Assembly (NCBI RefSeq): GCF_014641615.1
Contig: NZ_BMIB01000005.1
Coordinates: 76,150-140,149 of the forward strand
Reading direction: 5' to 3'
Length of the DNA stretch: 64,000 nucleotides
Source of the DNA: Filimonas zeae
GTDB lineage: Bacteria > Bacteroidota > Bacteroidia > Chitinophagales > Chitinophagaceae
The notes beneath the pieces are model-generated. The model was given only the letters and a program-made list of their open reading frames with translations. It was not told the DNA's origin and did not search any database. Shown piece after piece: positions 25,640-33,914 of this stretch. The stretch's first letter is position 1. Every line of letters starts with the position of its first letter. The position numbers and the translations under genes are program-made.

Positions 25640-26866
25640 CTATATACATTCAGTTATTGCTTTGGCAGCAATCCAGCCACTGGTCCAGGCATGTTGAAAA
25701 TTAAAGCCGCCTGTAACACCGTCAATGTCCATAATTTCACCGGCAAAATACAATCCCGGTACAATCCGGCTCTCCATAGTACCCGGCTCTATCTCAGATG
25801 TTTTTACGCCTCCACAAGTAACAAACTCCTCTTTAAACGTAGTCTTACCGTTTACATCAAAAGCCTGTTGACAAAGATGCTGAATCAGCTTATTCTGTTG
25901 TTTCGATGGCAGCTCACTCCAACGGACACTTTCATCTACCTCACACTGCTGTAACAGATAGGCCCATAAGCGTGAGGGCAACTGAAACGGATTTTTACTT
26001 CCCATTTTCTGCTGTGCATAATCCATCCGGATATCCGCCCATGCTTCTCTCAGGGTTTGTTCTGTATATTCAGGTATCCAGTTCACCAGCAACTGAAAAC
26101 GATAATTCAGTTCGGCCAGATATCGCGCGCCCCACGCCGATAAACGAAGTACAACTGGCCCACTCATCCCCCAATGCGTAATTAGTAAAGGTCCGGTTTG
26201 CACCAGTTTGCTTCCGGTAATTTTAACCTGTGCTTTGGGAACGCTTACTCCCATTAAAGCAGTAATAGCATTTCCAGGCATGTTAAAAGTAAACAAAGAA
26301 GGCACCGGCTCTTCTATAGTATGAGAAAGCTGACGAAGCCAGTCAAACTGAGAAGATTTGGCAAACCCTCCGCAGGCTATGCAAACATAGTCTGCCTGTA
26401 AGCGTCTGTCGCCAGCCAGTATCAGCGAAAAGCCGGTGACCTGTTGCTGGATCTCTTTTACATCTGCATGCATCAACAACTCAACGCCGTACCTATCTGC
26501 TTCTTGTAAAAGACAGTCAATAATTGTTTGAGAGTTATCAGTTACAGGAAACATCCGGCCGTCTGCCTCGGTTTTCAGGCTCACCCTCCGCTCCTTAAAC
26601 CACTCCACCGTATCAGAGGGGCTAAACTGATGAAAAGTCTTTTTAAGAAAATTTTTTCCGCGTGGGTAAAACTGTACCAATTCATTTACAATAAAACATG
26701 AGTGAGTAGCGTTGCACCGACCACCGCCGCTTACCTTTACCTTCGAAAACACTTTACTGCTTTTCTCCAATATGGTAACTTTTAGCGATGGTTGCAATCG
26801 TGCGGCATTCACGGCACAAAAGAAGCCTGCCGCCCCTCCACCAATAACAACTAAATGTTTTTGCAT
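25640..26866 (-). CDS. HI0933-like FAD-dependent oxidoreductase (BaiN family)
   Basis: 408 residues. The N-terminal FAD-binding motif is VVIGGGAAGFFCA, with the family signature KVKVSGGGRCNATH at about 42-55 and the C-terminal GLYFAGEIMDIDGVTGGFN that closes over FAD. This family of NAD(P)/FAD-dependent enzymes (HI0933, YhiN, BaiN) has few assigned substrates. It starts 4 bases after map on the same strand, so both are likely co-transcribed. The position just after map is where infA and rpmJ are usually found. Confidence 0.9.
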   Translation of the reverse strand: MQKHLVVIGGGAAGFFCAVNAARLQPSLKVTILEKSSKVFSKVKVSGGGRCNATHSCFIVNELVQFYPRGKNFLKKTFHQFSPSDTVEWFKERRVSLKTEADGRMFPVTDNSQTIIDCLLQEADRYGVELLMHADVKEIQQQVTGFSLILAGDRRLQADYVCIACGGFAKSSQFDWLRQLSHTIEEPVPSLFTFNMPGNAITALMGVSVPKAQVKITGSKLVQTGPLLITHWGMSGPVVLRLSAWGARYLAELNYRFQLLVNWIPEYTEQTLREAWADIRMDYAQQKMGSKNPFQLPSRLWAYLLQQCEVDESVRWSELPSKQQNKLIQHLCQQAFDVNGKTTFKEEFVTCGGVKTSEIEPGTMESRIVPGLYFAGEIMDIDGVTGGFNFQHAWTSGWIAAKAITECI

Positions 26867-26870
26867 GTTA

Positions 26871-27698
26871 TCAGGAAGAAGCTTTTGCAGTATTGGTATA
26901 ATAACTGGTATTCAGATTGGAATTGGTTTGTTCTGCCGCTTCTATAATGCTGTAATCGGAAAGAATAAGGGCTTTCCCTTTCTTCACACACACATTATGT
27001 TCAAAATGAACAGACGGACTACCATCTTTCGTTTTCACTGTCCAGCCATCAGATTCTGTGAAAATTTCCTTTTTACCCATATTGACCATAGGCTCTATGG
27101 CTAATACCACGTTCTCCTTCAGCACAGGGCCTGTACCTCTTTTACCATAATTCGGAATCTGTGGATCTTCATGCATGGTCTTGCCTAAACCATGCCCTAC
27201 CAGTTCCCGAACAACACCATAGCCATACTTTTTCTCAGTATGTTCCTGAATAGCATGAGCTATGTCTCCTACCCGGTTGCCCGCTATAGCCTTTTCAATT
27301 CCTTTATATAAAGACTCCTTGGTAACCTTTACAAGCTGCAACACCTCCGCACTTACCTCCCCCAATATAAAAGTATAGGCATGCTCACCCACATATCCAT
27401 CCCTGGTAATACCAACGTCTACTGATACGATATCCCCCTCCTTCAACTCCTTCTTGTTTGGAAAACCGTGCACAACTACATCATTTACCGATGCACAGAT
27501 ATTATGGGGATAACCATGAAAATTAAAGAAGGTGGGAATGCCCTTATTATCCAGAATGAAACTTTTACAAAAAGCATCAATATCCAGCGTTGTCATACCA
27601 GGCTTCAGCACTTTGGCAACCTCTCCCAGCATGGTACTCACCAGACTGGAATTTGTTTTCATAATAGCAATTTCCGCCTCAGTCTTATACATAATCAT
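26871..27698 (-). CDS. map: Type I methionine aminopeptidase Map
   Basis: 275 residues. Map removes the initiator Met from new proteins. By alignment with the E. coli enzyme the metal ligands are Asp94 (VSVDVG), residue 105, His169 (LVGHGLG), Glu202 (AIEPM) and Glu233 (HFEHNV). Residue 105 is Glu (GYVGEHAYTF) where Asp is the rule. His77 and His176 are the substrate-side histidines. I start at the Met at 27698 because a strong GGAGG lies 6 bases before it; the longer reading from 27716 would span that site. A hairpin separates it from secY, so it may be transcribed on its own. Confidence 0.93.
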   Translation of the reverse strand: MIMYKTEAEIAIMKTNSSLVSTMLGEVAKVLKPGMTTLDIDAFCKSFILDNKGIPTFFNFHGYPHNICASVNDVVVHGFPNKKELKEGDIVSVDVGITRDGYVGEHAYTFILGEVSAEVLQLVKVTKESLYKGIEKAIAGNRVGDIAHAIQEHTEKKYGYGVVRELVGHGLGKTMHEDPQIPNYGKRGTGPVLKENVVLAIEPMVNMGKKEIFTESDGWTVKTKDGSPSVHFEHNVCVKKGKALILSDYSIIEAAEQTNSNLNTSYYTNTAKASS

Positions 27699-27704
27699 AT
27701 TAAA

Positions 27705-27709
27705 CCTCC
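27705..27709 (-). promoter_or_regulatory. Shine-Dalgarno sequence of map
   Basis: GGAGG on the minus strand, six bases before the ATG at 27698. It fixes the map start and is unusual here, as nearly all other genes in the window lack such a site. Confidence 0.7.
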
Positions 27710-27740
27710 TGCTCATTAGTATACTAATACTTGTGTTCTA

Positions 27741-27780
27741 TAAATAAAATAACCTGTCAGACAGAGCCCAACAGGTTATT
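27741..27780 (-). terminator. Terminator-like hairpin between secY and map
   Basis: Arms AATAACCTGT (27771-27780 and 27748-27757 on the minus strand) with a 13-base loop, followed by TTATTTAT. It lies 22 bases past the secY stop. Confidence 0.65.
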
Positions 27781-27801
27781 TACTATTGTCAATTATCTGA
27801 A

Positions 27802-29151
27802 TTAATAACTGGCTGCTGTTGTGGTAGCCTGTCTGCCCTGTAAACGACCGCCTTTCATAAGGCCATCGTACTGACGCATTAACAGATGTGTTTCAATTTG
27901 CTGAAGTGTATCCAGCACAACACCCACCATAATCAGCAACGAAGTACCTCCAAAGAAGGTGCTGAACGCCTGGGTAACACCCAAACGCTGCGCAAAACCA
28001 GGAAGAATACCAACCAATGCCAGAAAAATAGCGCCAGGCAAGGTAATTCTGTCCATGATTGCACCGATATAATCAGCTGTAGGCTGACCTGGTTTTACTC
28101 CCGGAATAAATCCATTGTTACGCTTCAGATCTTCCCCCATTTGCTTGGGGTTGAAAATCAGAGCAGTATATAGGAAGGTAAAACCAATAACCATTACCGC
28201 ATAAATAACCATGTACCATACGTTACTGTGGTCGTTGAATATGCGAACAATACCTTTGGCAGAGTCAAGATTAGTAAAAGAGAACAATGTAGGCAGGAAC
28301 ATGATCGCCTGGGCAAAAATGATGGGCATTACACCGGCACTGTTCACCTTTAAAGGCAGAAATTGTCTTGCACCACCAAACTGTCTGTTACCAATAATTT
28401 GTTTGGCATAGTTAACAGGAACTTTACGAACACCCTGAATCAGGATGATTAAGCCCATGATAATAGCAATCAGTAAGGCAGTTTCAATCAGGAAAATAAG
28501 CAAACCACCGCCGGCTTTAGCCTGCTTGGCACCAAATTCCTGAATAATTGCCTGAGGAAGCCTGGCCAGGATACCTACCATGATAATGATAGAAGTACCG
28601 TTGCCCAACCCCTTGTCCTGAATTTTTTCACCAATCCACATTACAAATAAAGTACCTGCAGTCAGTACAATTAAGGTAGAAGGGAAGAAAAATGCTTTAT
28701 AGGCAGGGATGATCGCTTCTGCATATCCGGGGCTGTTCAGGTAGGCAACATAAGCGCCAGCCTGGAAAGCTGTAACTATTACTGTAAGATATCTTGTCCA
28801 CTGGTTAATCTTCTTACGGCCGCTCTCTCCCTCTTTTTGAATCTTCTGCAGTTGCGGAACCAGAATGGTCATCAGCTGCATAAAGATAGAAGCAGAGATA
28901 TAAGGCATAATACCTAAAGCCAGTACTGAAGCCTGTGTAAAGGCACCACCTGCGAACATATCAAACAGACCAAGCATACCACCTTTACCGGCGTTGGCCT
29001 TGGCCGCTTCCAATAAATGTGGATTGATGCCAGGAAGTACAATCTGAGTACCAACCCTGTACACCAGTATTAAGCCCAGAGTCACCAGAATTTTGCTGCG
29101 TAACTCATCAATGCTCCAGATATTTTTTACCGTCTGAATAAATTTTTTCAC
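27802..29151 (-). CDS. secY: Preprotein translocase subunit SecY
   Basis: 449 residues with ten transmembrane helices and a central plug, the protein-conducting channel of the inner membrane. Family features include the plug-side segment GGAFTQASVLALGIMPYISASIFMQL and the cytoplasmic loop GVRKVPVNYAKQIIGNR that contacts SecA and ribosomes. The start codon is GTG; the frame upstream meets a stop within six codons, so no ATG alternative exists. A terminator-like hairpin 35 bases upstream separates it from rplO. Confidence 0.96.
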   Translation of the reverse strand: MKKFIQTVKNIWSIDELRSKILVTLGLILVYRVGTQIVLPGINPHLLEAAKANAGKGGMLGLFDMFAGGAFTQASVLALGIMPYISASIFMQLMTILVPQLQKIQKEGESGRKKINQWTRYLTVIVTAFQAGAYVAYLNSPGYAEAIIPAYKAFFFPSTLIVLTAGTLFVMWIGEKIQDKGLGNGTSIIIMVGILARLPQAIIQEFGAKQAKAGGGLLIFLIETALLIAIIMGLIILIQGVRKVPVNYAKQIIGNRQFGGARQFLPLKVNSAGVMPIIFAQAIMFLPTLFSFTNLDSAKGIVRIFNDHSNVWYMVIYAVMVIGFTFLYTALIFNPKQMGEDLKRNNGFIPGVKPGQPTADYIGAIMDRITLPGAIFLALVGILPGFAQRLGVTQAFSTFFGGTSLLIMVGVVLDTLQQIETHLLMRQYDGLMKGGRLQGRQATTTAASY

Positions 29152-29186
29152 TGAATCTGCGGTTAATTATGTGATTGCATGAAAGC

Positions 29187-29213
29187 CAAAAAGACGCATC
29201 CGAAGATGCGTCT
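29187..29213 (-). terminator. Terminator-like hairpin with UUCG loop between rplO and secY
   Basis: On the minus strand AGACGCATC-TTCG-GATGCGTCT is followed by TTTT. The UUCG tetraloop makes it very stable. It would end or attenuate transcription before secY. Confidence 0.75.
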
Positions 29214-29231
29214 GGCAAATATCGTTAAAAT

Positions 29232-29681
29232 TTATTTCAAAACTTCAACTGTTCCGCCGGCAGCTTCGATAGCAGCCTTTGCTTTTTCACTTACTGCGTT
29301 TACTTTGAAAGTAACTTTAGCGGTTAACTCGCCGTTGCCTAATACTTTCACAGCATCCGTACGGTTAATCAAACCATTGATGTACAGGTTCTCCAGAGTA
29401 AATTCGGTAATACCGTACTTCTCTGCAATCTGGGAAATCTGCCCCAGGTTGAACACTTTATACTCAATACGTCTGTTGTTCTTGAATCCGCGTTTAGGAA
29501 CTCTTCTCTGAATAGGCATCTGACCACCTTCGAAGGCGTTTTTACGCTGGTAGCCGGCACGGCTCTGACCACCTTTGTTACCTTTGGTAGAAGTACCACC
29601 TTTACCACTCGCTTCACCGCGACCTAAACGTTTGTCTTTATGTACAGCACCTTCTGCTGGCTTAAGATTATGCAGTTTCAT
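29232..29681 (-). CDS. rplO: Ribosomal protein L15
   Basis: 149 residues from the Met at 29681 (MKLHNLKPAEGAVHKDKRLGRG), the normal L15 beginning and length. A 12-residue upstream extension (MIPRRVKKSLYI) has no family counterpart. The Gly/Lys-rich N-terminal tail (GRGEASGKGGTSTKGNKGGQ) threads into 23S rRNA, and the C-terminal globular part ends AAGGTVEVLK. It is the last ribosomal protein gene of the spc part, 64 bases after rpmD. Confidence 0.96.
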   Translation of the reverse strand: MKLHNLKPAEGAVHKDKRLGRGEASGKGGTSTKGNKGGQSRAGYQRKNAFEGGQMPIQRRVPKRGFKNNRRIEYKVFNLGQISQIAEKYGITEFTLENLYINGLINRTDAVKVLGNGELTAKVTFKVNAVSEKAKAAIEAAGGTVEVLK

Positions 29682-29745
29682 GATATATAATGATTTTTTA
29701 ACTCGACGGGGAATCACCCCCTTGCTTAATAAATGGTCTTAATGA

Positions 29746-29928
29746 CTAGGCTAACTCTTCAACTTTCACTAGGTGGTTAACCTTAGTTACCATTCCCAGT
29801 ATCTGTGGAGTAGCTTCTACTTCTTTAGAAGAATTCAGTTTGTTTAAACCTAAAGCCTTCAAAGTCAGTTTTTGACGCTCAGGTCTGTCGATAGCACTCT
29901 TAACCTGAGTTATTTTAATCTTTTTCAT
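29746..29928 (-). CDS. rpmD: Ribosomal protein L30
   Basis: 60 residues from the Met at 29928 (MKKIKITQVKSAIDRPERQK), the standard L30 length; the ATG at 29949 would add seven residues (MPKKIFI). It has the L30 core LKALGLNKLNSS and IlgMVTKVNHLVKVEE. It belongs to the large subunit and sits between rpsE and rplO, the usual order. Confidence 0.95.
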   Translation of the reverse strand: MKKIKITQVKSAIDRPERQKLTLKALGLNKLNSSKEVEATPQILGMVTKVNHLVKVEELA

Positions 29929-29989
29929 AATAAAAATCTTTTTAGGCAAATCAGATAGTCTCAGGGACTACCTGACTTACTGACTTTTC

Positions 29990-30511
29990 TTATCCGTTAA
30001 ATACTTTCTTTAATTGCAGGTTACGATCTTTCGCAACTTGTACCGGCTCACGTAACAGCGTTAAAGCTTTAATGGTAGCTTTAACCACGTTGTGAGGGTT
30101 GGCAGAACCCAGGCTCTTTGCCAGTACGTCTGTAATACCAGCGCTTTCCAGTACAGCACGCATGCTGCCTCCGGCAATTACACCGGTACCGTGTGCAGCA
30201 GGTTTAATCAGCACTTTAGCAGCACCGTCTTTTGCCAGCTGGTCGTGAGGAATAGTACCATGCATAACAGGAACTTTCACCAGGCTTTTCTTGGCATCTT
30301 CAATGCCTTTGGTGATGGCTTCCTGAACTTCTTTAGCTTTACCTAAACCAGTTCCAACAATGCCATTTTCATTACCAACCACTACCAGAGCTGAAAAGCT
30401 GAAGGTACGGCCACCTTTTGTGGTTTTTACCACACGGTTAATAGCCACAACTTTCTCCTTCAGTTCCACGTCACCGGCGGCTTTAACTTTATTTACAGTT
30501 ACTTTAGACAT
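29990..30511 (-). CDS. rpsE: Ribosomal protein S5
   Basis: 173 residues. It has the double-stranded RNA-binding N-terminal domain (LKEKVVAINRVVKTTKGGRTFSF, with the VGNENGIVGTGLGKAKEV loop) and the C-terminal domain with GTGVIAGGSMRAVLESAGI. S5 shapes the mRNA entry site and decoding accuracy. It follows rplR by 31 bases. Confidence 0.97.
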   Translation of the reverse strand: MSKVTVNKVKAAGDVELKEKVVAINRVVKTTKGGRTFSFSALVVVGNENGIVGTGLGKAKEVQEAITKGIEDAKKSLVKVPVMHGTIPHDQLAKDGAAKVLIKPAAHGTGVIAGGSMRAVLESAGITDVLAKSLGSANPHNVVKATIKALTLLREPVQVAKDRNLQLKKVFNG

Positions 30512-30542
30512 TTATATCGAATTTACGATGTTAGTTGTTTTA

Positions 30543-30896
30543 TTAAAATTGAAGACCACCTTCGCGAGCGCCTTCTGCAGCAGCTTTCACACGGCCATGG
30601 TATAAGTAACCACCGCGATCAAAAATAGCAGCCGTAATGCCTAATGCAACAGCCTTACGGGCTACAGCTGCACCAGCCAGTTTCGCCTTTTCAGATTTAG
30701 TAACTTTCTGTGCAGCAATTTCTTTGTCTTTAGTAGATGCTGCGGCAAGTGTTTTACCACTCAGATCGTCAATTACCTGAATATACAAATCGCTGTTACT
30801 GCGAAATACAGAAATTCTCGGCTTGGCAGAAGTACCGGCTACTTTTTTACGAATAGCATAGCGGATCTTTTGTCTCCTTACAACTTTCGCGTCCAT
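30543..30896 (-). CDS. rplR: Ribosomal protein L18
   Basis: 117 residues. It has the 5S rRNA-binding core KPRISVFRSNSDLYIQVIDD and the C-terminal FDRGGYLYHGRVKAAAEGAREGGLQF end typical of L18. The basic N-terminus (MDAKVVRRQKIRYAIRKK) is also usual. A GC-only hairpin stands just upstream, between rplF and this gene. Confidence 0.97.
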   Translation of the reverse strand: MDAKVVRRQKIRYAIRKKVAGTSAKPRISVFRSNSDLYIQVIDDLSGKTLAAASTKDKEIAAQKVTKSEKAKLAGAAVARKAVALGITAAIFDRGGYLYHGRVKAAAEGAREGGLQF

Positions 30897-30911
30897 TGTT
30901 GTTTATTTATG

Positions 30912-30934
30912 GCCCCCCGATACTGCCGGGGGGC
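30912..30934 (-). other. GC-rich intercistronic hairpin between rplF and rplR
   Basis: Arms GCCCCCCG and CGGGGGGC (8 bp, all G-C) enclose 7 bases. No T run follows, so it is not a classical terminator. It may stabilise mRNA ends or mark a processing site. Confidence 0.6.
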
Positions 30935-30953
30935 TGATTATTTTAATTTATAA

Positions 30954-31508
30954 TTACTTACCAGCAGATTTACCAGCCTTACGACGGATAAATTCACCGC
31001 TATACTTAACACCTTTACCTTTGTATGGCTCAGGCTTACGTAAGCCGCGTATTTTGGCTGCTACCTGTCCAAGTAATTGTTTGTCAATTCCTTCCAGGAA
31101 AATTTTAGGGTTCTGACCCTTTTCTGTTAAAGTGGTAACCTTTAATTCAGAAGGAATTTCGATAATGATGTTGTGAGAATAACCTAAAGACAGATCCAGT
31201 GTGTTGCCCTGGTTTGCTGCTTTATAACCTACACCCACTAACTCAAGGTCTTTCTTGTAACCTTCGGTTACACCTTTCACCAGGTTAGCAATCAAAGCAC
31301 GGTACAGGCCATGCAGTGCGCGGTGGCGGATTTGATCAGTCGGGCGACCGATATTTACGATACCGTCTTTAACTTCTACAACGATATCTCTGTCAACAGC
31401 CTGCTTCAGTTCACCTTTAGCACCTTTAACAGTCACAATGTTGTCTTTACCAACAGTAATAGTTACTCCGGCCGGAACAACAATTGGCTTTTTACCTACA
31501 CGAGACAT
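30954..31508 (-). CDS. rplF: Ribosomal protein L6
   Basis: 184 residues. Two related L6 domains are visible; the second ends with GIDKQLLGQVAAKIRGLRKPEPYKGKGVKYSGE, the family's most conserved stretch, which binds helix 97 of 23S rRNA near the factor site. It starts MSRVGKKPIVVPAGV as expected. It lies 136 bases after rpsH, an unusually wide gap that holds a hairpin. Confidence 0.97.
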   Translation of the reverse strand: MSRVGKKPIVVPAGVTITVGKDNIVTVKGAKGELKQAVDRDIVVEVKDGIVNIGRPTDQIRHRALHGLYRALIANLVKGVTEGYKKDLELVGVGYKAANQGNTLDLSLGYSHNIIIEIPSELKVTTLTEKGQNPKIFLEGIDKQLLGQVAAKIRGLRKPEPYKGKGVKYSGEFIRRKAGKSAGK

Positions 31509-31603
31509 ACAAAAATTGTTTTAATTCTGATGATAATACGTCTTCAAACCGGTCAGCCGTGTATGTGCAGCTTAATGTATCTGAAAACAAAATATATAAA
31601 ACG

Positions 31604-31633
31604 AACAAAGCCAGGCATTTACCTGGTTTTGTT
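31604..31633 (-). terminator. Hairpin between rpsH and rplF
   Basis: Arms AACAAAACCAGG and CCTGGCTTTGTT (12 bp with one G-U) around a 6-base loop, 11 bases past the rpsH stop; CGTTTTATAT follows. It is a weak terminator or attenuator inside the cluster. Confidence 0.55.
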
Positions 31634-31644
31634 GGCGCTTAGTA

Positions 31645-32043
31645 TTAATAAATGTAGCACAATACCTCACCACCCACGTTCTCAGCTTTCGCTTGCTTGT
31701 CGGTCATAACCCCTTTGGAAGTACTTACGATCGCAATACCTAAACCGCTGATTACTCTCTTGAAATCGGCTGGCTTTGCATATTGGCGAAGACCAGGACG
31801 GCTTACTCTTTCCAGAGAACGGATAGCTGGTTGTTTAGTTGCAGCATCGTACTTTAAAGCTATTTTGATGATGCCTTGTTTGCTGTCATCCTCAAATTTG
31901 TACTTTAAAATGAATCCCTGATCGTACAGGATTTCAGTGATACGCTTTTTCAGGTTTGACGCTGGTATTTCAACCAGTCTGTGTCCAGCCAGCTGCGCAT
32001 TACGAACCCTGGTCAGGAAATCTGCTATAGGATCAGTTACCAT
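31645..32043 (-). CDS. rpsH: Ribosomal protein S8
   Basis: 132 residues. It starts MVTDPIADFLTRVRNAQ and ends with the conserved RVISGLGIAIVSTSKGVMTDKQA stretch that binds 16S helix 21. In E. coli S8 represses the spc operon; I cannot see whether that control exists here. It lies between rpsN (51 bases) and the wide gap before rplF. Confidence 0.97.
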   Translation of the reverse strand: MVTDPIADFLTRVRNAQLAGHRLVEIPASNLKKRITEILYDQGFILKYKFEDDSKQGIIKIALKYDAATKQPAIRSLERVSRPGLRQYAKPADFKRVISGLGIAIVSTSKGVMTDKQAKAENVGGEVLCYIY

Positions 32044-32094
32044 AATTATGTCTAGTTACTACTGTTATGAATTGTTGTTAACGCAACTGATATA

Positions 32095-32364
32095 CTACCA
32101 GCTCGCCTTTTTAACACCTGGAATTTTGCCATTCAGAGCCATATCGCGGAAAGTTACCCTGGAGATACCGAAATAACGCATGTACCCTTTAGGACGACCG
32201 GTCAGCTGACAACGGTTCTTTAAACGAACAGGAGACGCATTGCGTGGCAATTGGTCTAATGCTGCGTAATCACCGGCAGCTTTTAATTCAGCACGCTTTT
32301 CAGCGAACTTAGCAACCATTGCTTCGCGCTTTCTTTGTCTGGCTTTTACTGATTCTTTTGCCAT
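32095..32364 (-). CDS. rpsN: Ribosomal protein S14 (zinc-free type)
   Basis: 89 residues, the long form without the CxxC zinc motifs. It has the conserved RNRCQLTGRPKGYMRYFGISR core and the KKASW end. Only one S14 type is seen here; zinc-binding paralogues elsewhere cannot be excluded. It lies 53 bases after rplE. Confidence 0.96.
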   Translation of the reverse strand: MAKESVKARQRKREAMVAKFAEKRAELKAAGDYAALDQLPRNASPVRLKNRCQLTGRPKGYMRYFGISRVTFRDMALNGKIPGVKKASW

Positions 32365-32417
32365 GATTTTCTATTTACAATTTCAGATCAGCCTTACGGC
32401 TAATCGTGAATTTTATA

Positions 32418-32993
32418 TTAGTTGTTATCTTTCTTGATGTTCTTGAATGGCATACCCATTTCCTTCAGCAGTTCGTAAGCCTCTTCGTTGGTATTGGCAG
32501 AGGTAACGAAAGTGATATCAAGACCAGTGATTTTGTTCACTTTATCGATATCGATTTCAGGAAAAATGATTTGCTCGGTTACACCCAGTGTATAGTTACC
32601 ACGGCCGTCGAATGCTTTGTCGCTAATGCCTTTGAAGTCACGTACACGAGGCAGTGATACAGCAATCAAGCGATCCAGGAATTCATACATTCTCTCGCCA
32701 CGTAAAGTAACACGTGCGCCAATTGGCATGCCCTTACGCAGTTTGAAGTTGGAGATATCTTTTTTAGACATGGTAGGAACAGCTTTCTGACCAGTGATCA
32801 TTGTCAGCTCTTCTACAGCTACGTCTACCATTTTCTTATCAGCCACAGCGCCATTAACACCACGGTTGATACAGATTTTCTCCAGTTTGGGAGCTTGCAT
32901 TACACTTTTGTAAGCAAATTTCTTCATTAAGGCAGGTAAAACTTCACTTTTGTATTTATCTGCCAATCTCGGAGTGTATTTAACGGTACTCAT
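32418..32993 (-). CDS. rplE: Ribosomal protein L5
   Basis: 191 residues. It has the KICINRGVNGAVADKKMVD segment and the FDGRGNYTLGVTEQIIFPEID motif that contacts 5S rRNA and tRNA at the P site. Its ATG shares one base with the rplX stop (TAATG), so translation of the two is probably coupled. Confidence 0.97.
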   Translation of the reverse strand: MSTVKYTPRLADKYKSEVLPALMKKFAYKSVMQAPKLEKICINRGVNGAVADKKMVDVAVEELTMITGQKAVPTMSKKDISNFKLRKGMPIGARVTLRGERMYEFLDRLIAVSLPRVRDFKGISDKAFDGRGNYTLGVTEQIIFPEIDIDKVNKITGLDITFVTSANTNEEAYELLKEMGMPFKNIKKDNN

Positions 32994-33331
32994 TATTTAA
33001 CGGCTTCCCCGGATTTTTTTGATATACGAACTAATTTACCATTTTCTCTGGTGCGTTTTACTTTCGCTGGTGCACCAGCTTTTGCATCCCACAACATTAC
33101 GTTGCTGATGTGGATTGGAGCTTCCTTCTTTACAATACCGCCCTTGGTATTCTGGGCAGAAGGCTTGGTGTGTTTGGTTACAATGTTCACACCCTCAACC
33201 ACTACACGGCCTTTATCAATGATAACTTCCAAAACCGTACGGGGTTTCTTCAGATCTTTATCATCACCGGCAATCACTACTACAGTGTCGCCTTTTCTGA
33301 TATTGTATTTAGGTTTAAATCTGTTGCTCAT
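32993..33331 (-). CDS. rplX: Ribosomal protein L24
   Basis: 112 residues. The KOW motif region is IRKGDTVVVIAGDDKDLKK, followed by NIVTKHTKPSAQNTKGGIVKKEAPIHISNVM, which matches the L24 family. It is an early assembly protein of the 50S subunit. A promoter box of the translation-gene type lies between rplN and this gene, so it may head its own transcript. Confidence 0.96.
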   Translation of the reverse strand: MSNRFKPKYNIRKGDTVVVIAGDDKDLKKPRTVLEVIIDKGRVVVEGVNIVTKHTKPSAQNTKGGIVKKEAPIHISNVMLWDAKAGAPAKVKRTRENGKLVRISKKSGEAVK

Positions 33332-33416
33332 TTTATTTTGTTTATGGAGTCAACCCTTCTGACTGCCTGATGCCCTTTCACTAACCTTAGGAAGCGAAAG
33401 GGGGCGCAAAGGTAAT

Positions 33417-33424
33417 TAAAATTT
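33417..33424 (-). promoter_or_regulatory. Internal promoter box before rplX
   Basis: The minus strand reads TTACCTTTGCGCCCCC just after the rplN stop; TACCTTTG is an exact TAnnTTTG match. The same TTACCTTTGC core precedes rpsJ, fusA and rpsL. No -33 TTG is clear. Confidence 0.6.
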
Positions 33425-33435
33425 CCCGTTTTTGT

Positions 33436-33804
33436 TTATAACACTTCAGGCGCCAGAGAAATGATCTTCATATAACCCTTGTCACGCAGTTCTCTCGCTA
33501 CCGGGCCGAAAATACGGGTACCTCTTGGCTCGTCAGAGTTGTTCAACAATACAACCGCGTTATCGTCAAAACGGATGTAAGAACCGTCTTTACGGCGCAA
33601 TTTGTTGGTAGTACGAACTATTACCGCTTTAGAAACAGTTCCTTTCTTAATACCACCGGCAGGGATGGCGTCTTTTACAGTAACAACGATTTTGTCACCG
33701 ATCTTAGCGTAATCCTGGCCAGAGTTGCCCAGTACCCTGATACAGAGTACTTCTTTAGCGCCGCTGTTATCAGCTACGTTGAGGCGGCTTTCTTGCTGAA
33801 TCAT
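33436..33804 (-). CDS. rplN: Ribosomal protein L14
   Basis: 122 residues, the standard length. It starts MIQQESRLNVADNSGAKEV and carries the signature GGIKKGTVSKAVIVRTT plus the C-terminal GPVARELRDKGYMKIISLAPEVL. L14 contacts 16S rRNA at an intersubunit bridge. A CCCCGG/CCGGGG hairpin (33828-33845) lies upstream of its start. Confidence 0.97.
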   Translation of the reverse strand: MIQQESRLNVADNSGAKEVLCIRVLGNSGQDYAKIGDKIVVTVKDAIPAGGIKKGTVSKAVIVRTTNKLRRKDGSYIRFDDNAVVLLNNSDEPRGTRIFGPVARELRDKGYMKIISLAPEVL

Positions 33805-33827
33805 TTTATTTAGCTTTTAGCTGTTAT

Positions 33828-33845
33828 CCCCGGAGTTAACCGGGG
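33828..33845 (-). other. Hairpin before rplN
   Basis: CCCCGG, a 6-base loop TTAACT, then CCGGGG, 24 bases before the rplN start. No T run follows. It fits a cleavage or stability element. Confidence 0.45.
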
Positions 33846-33914
33846 TTAATGTTGTTTATTTTCCCAGAGGCTGAGCTCCGTATCGCCAGAGACACAGCTT
33901 GAAGGCGCGTAATA

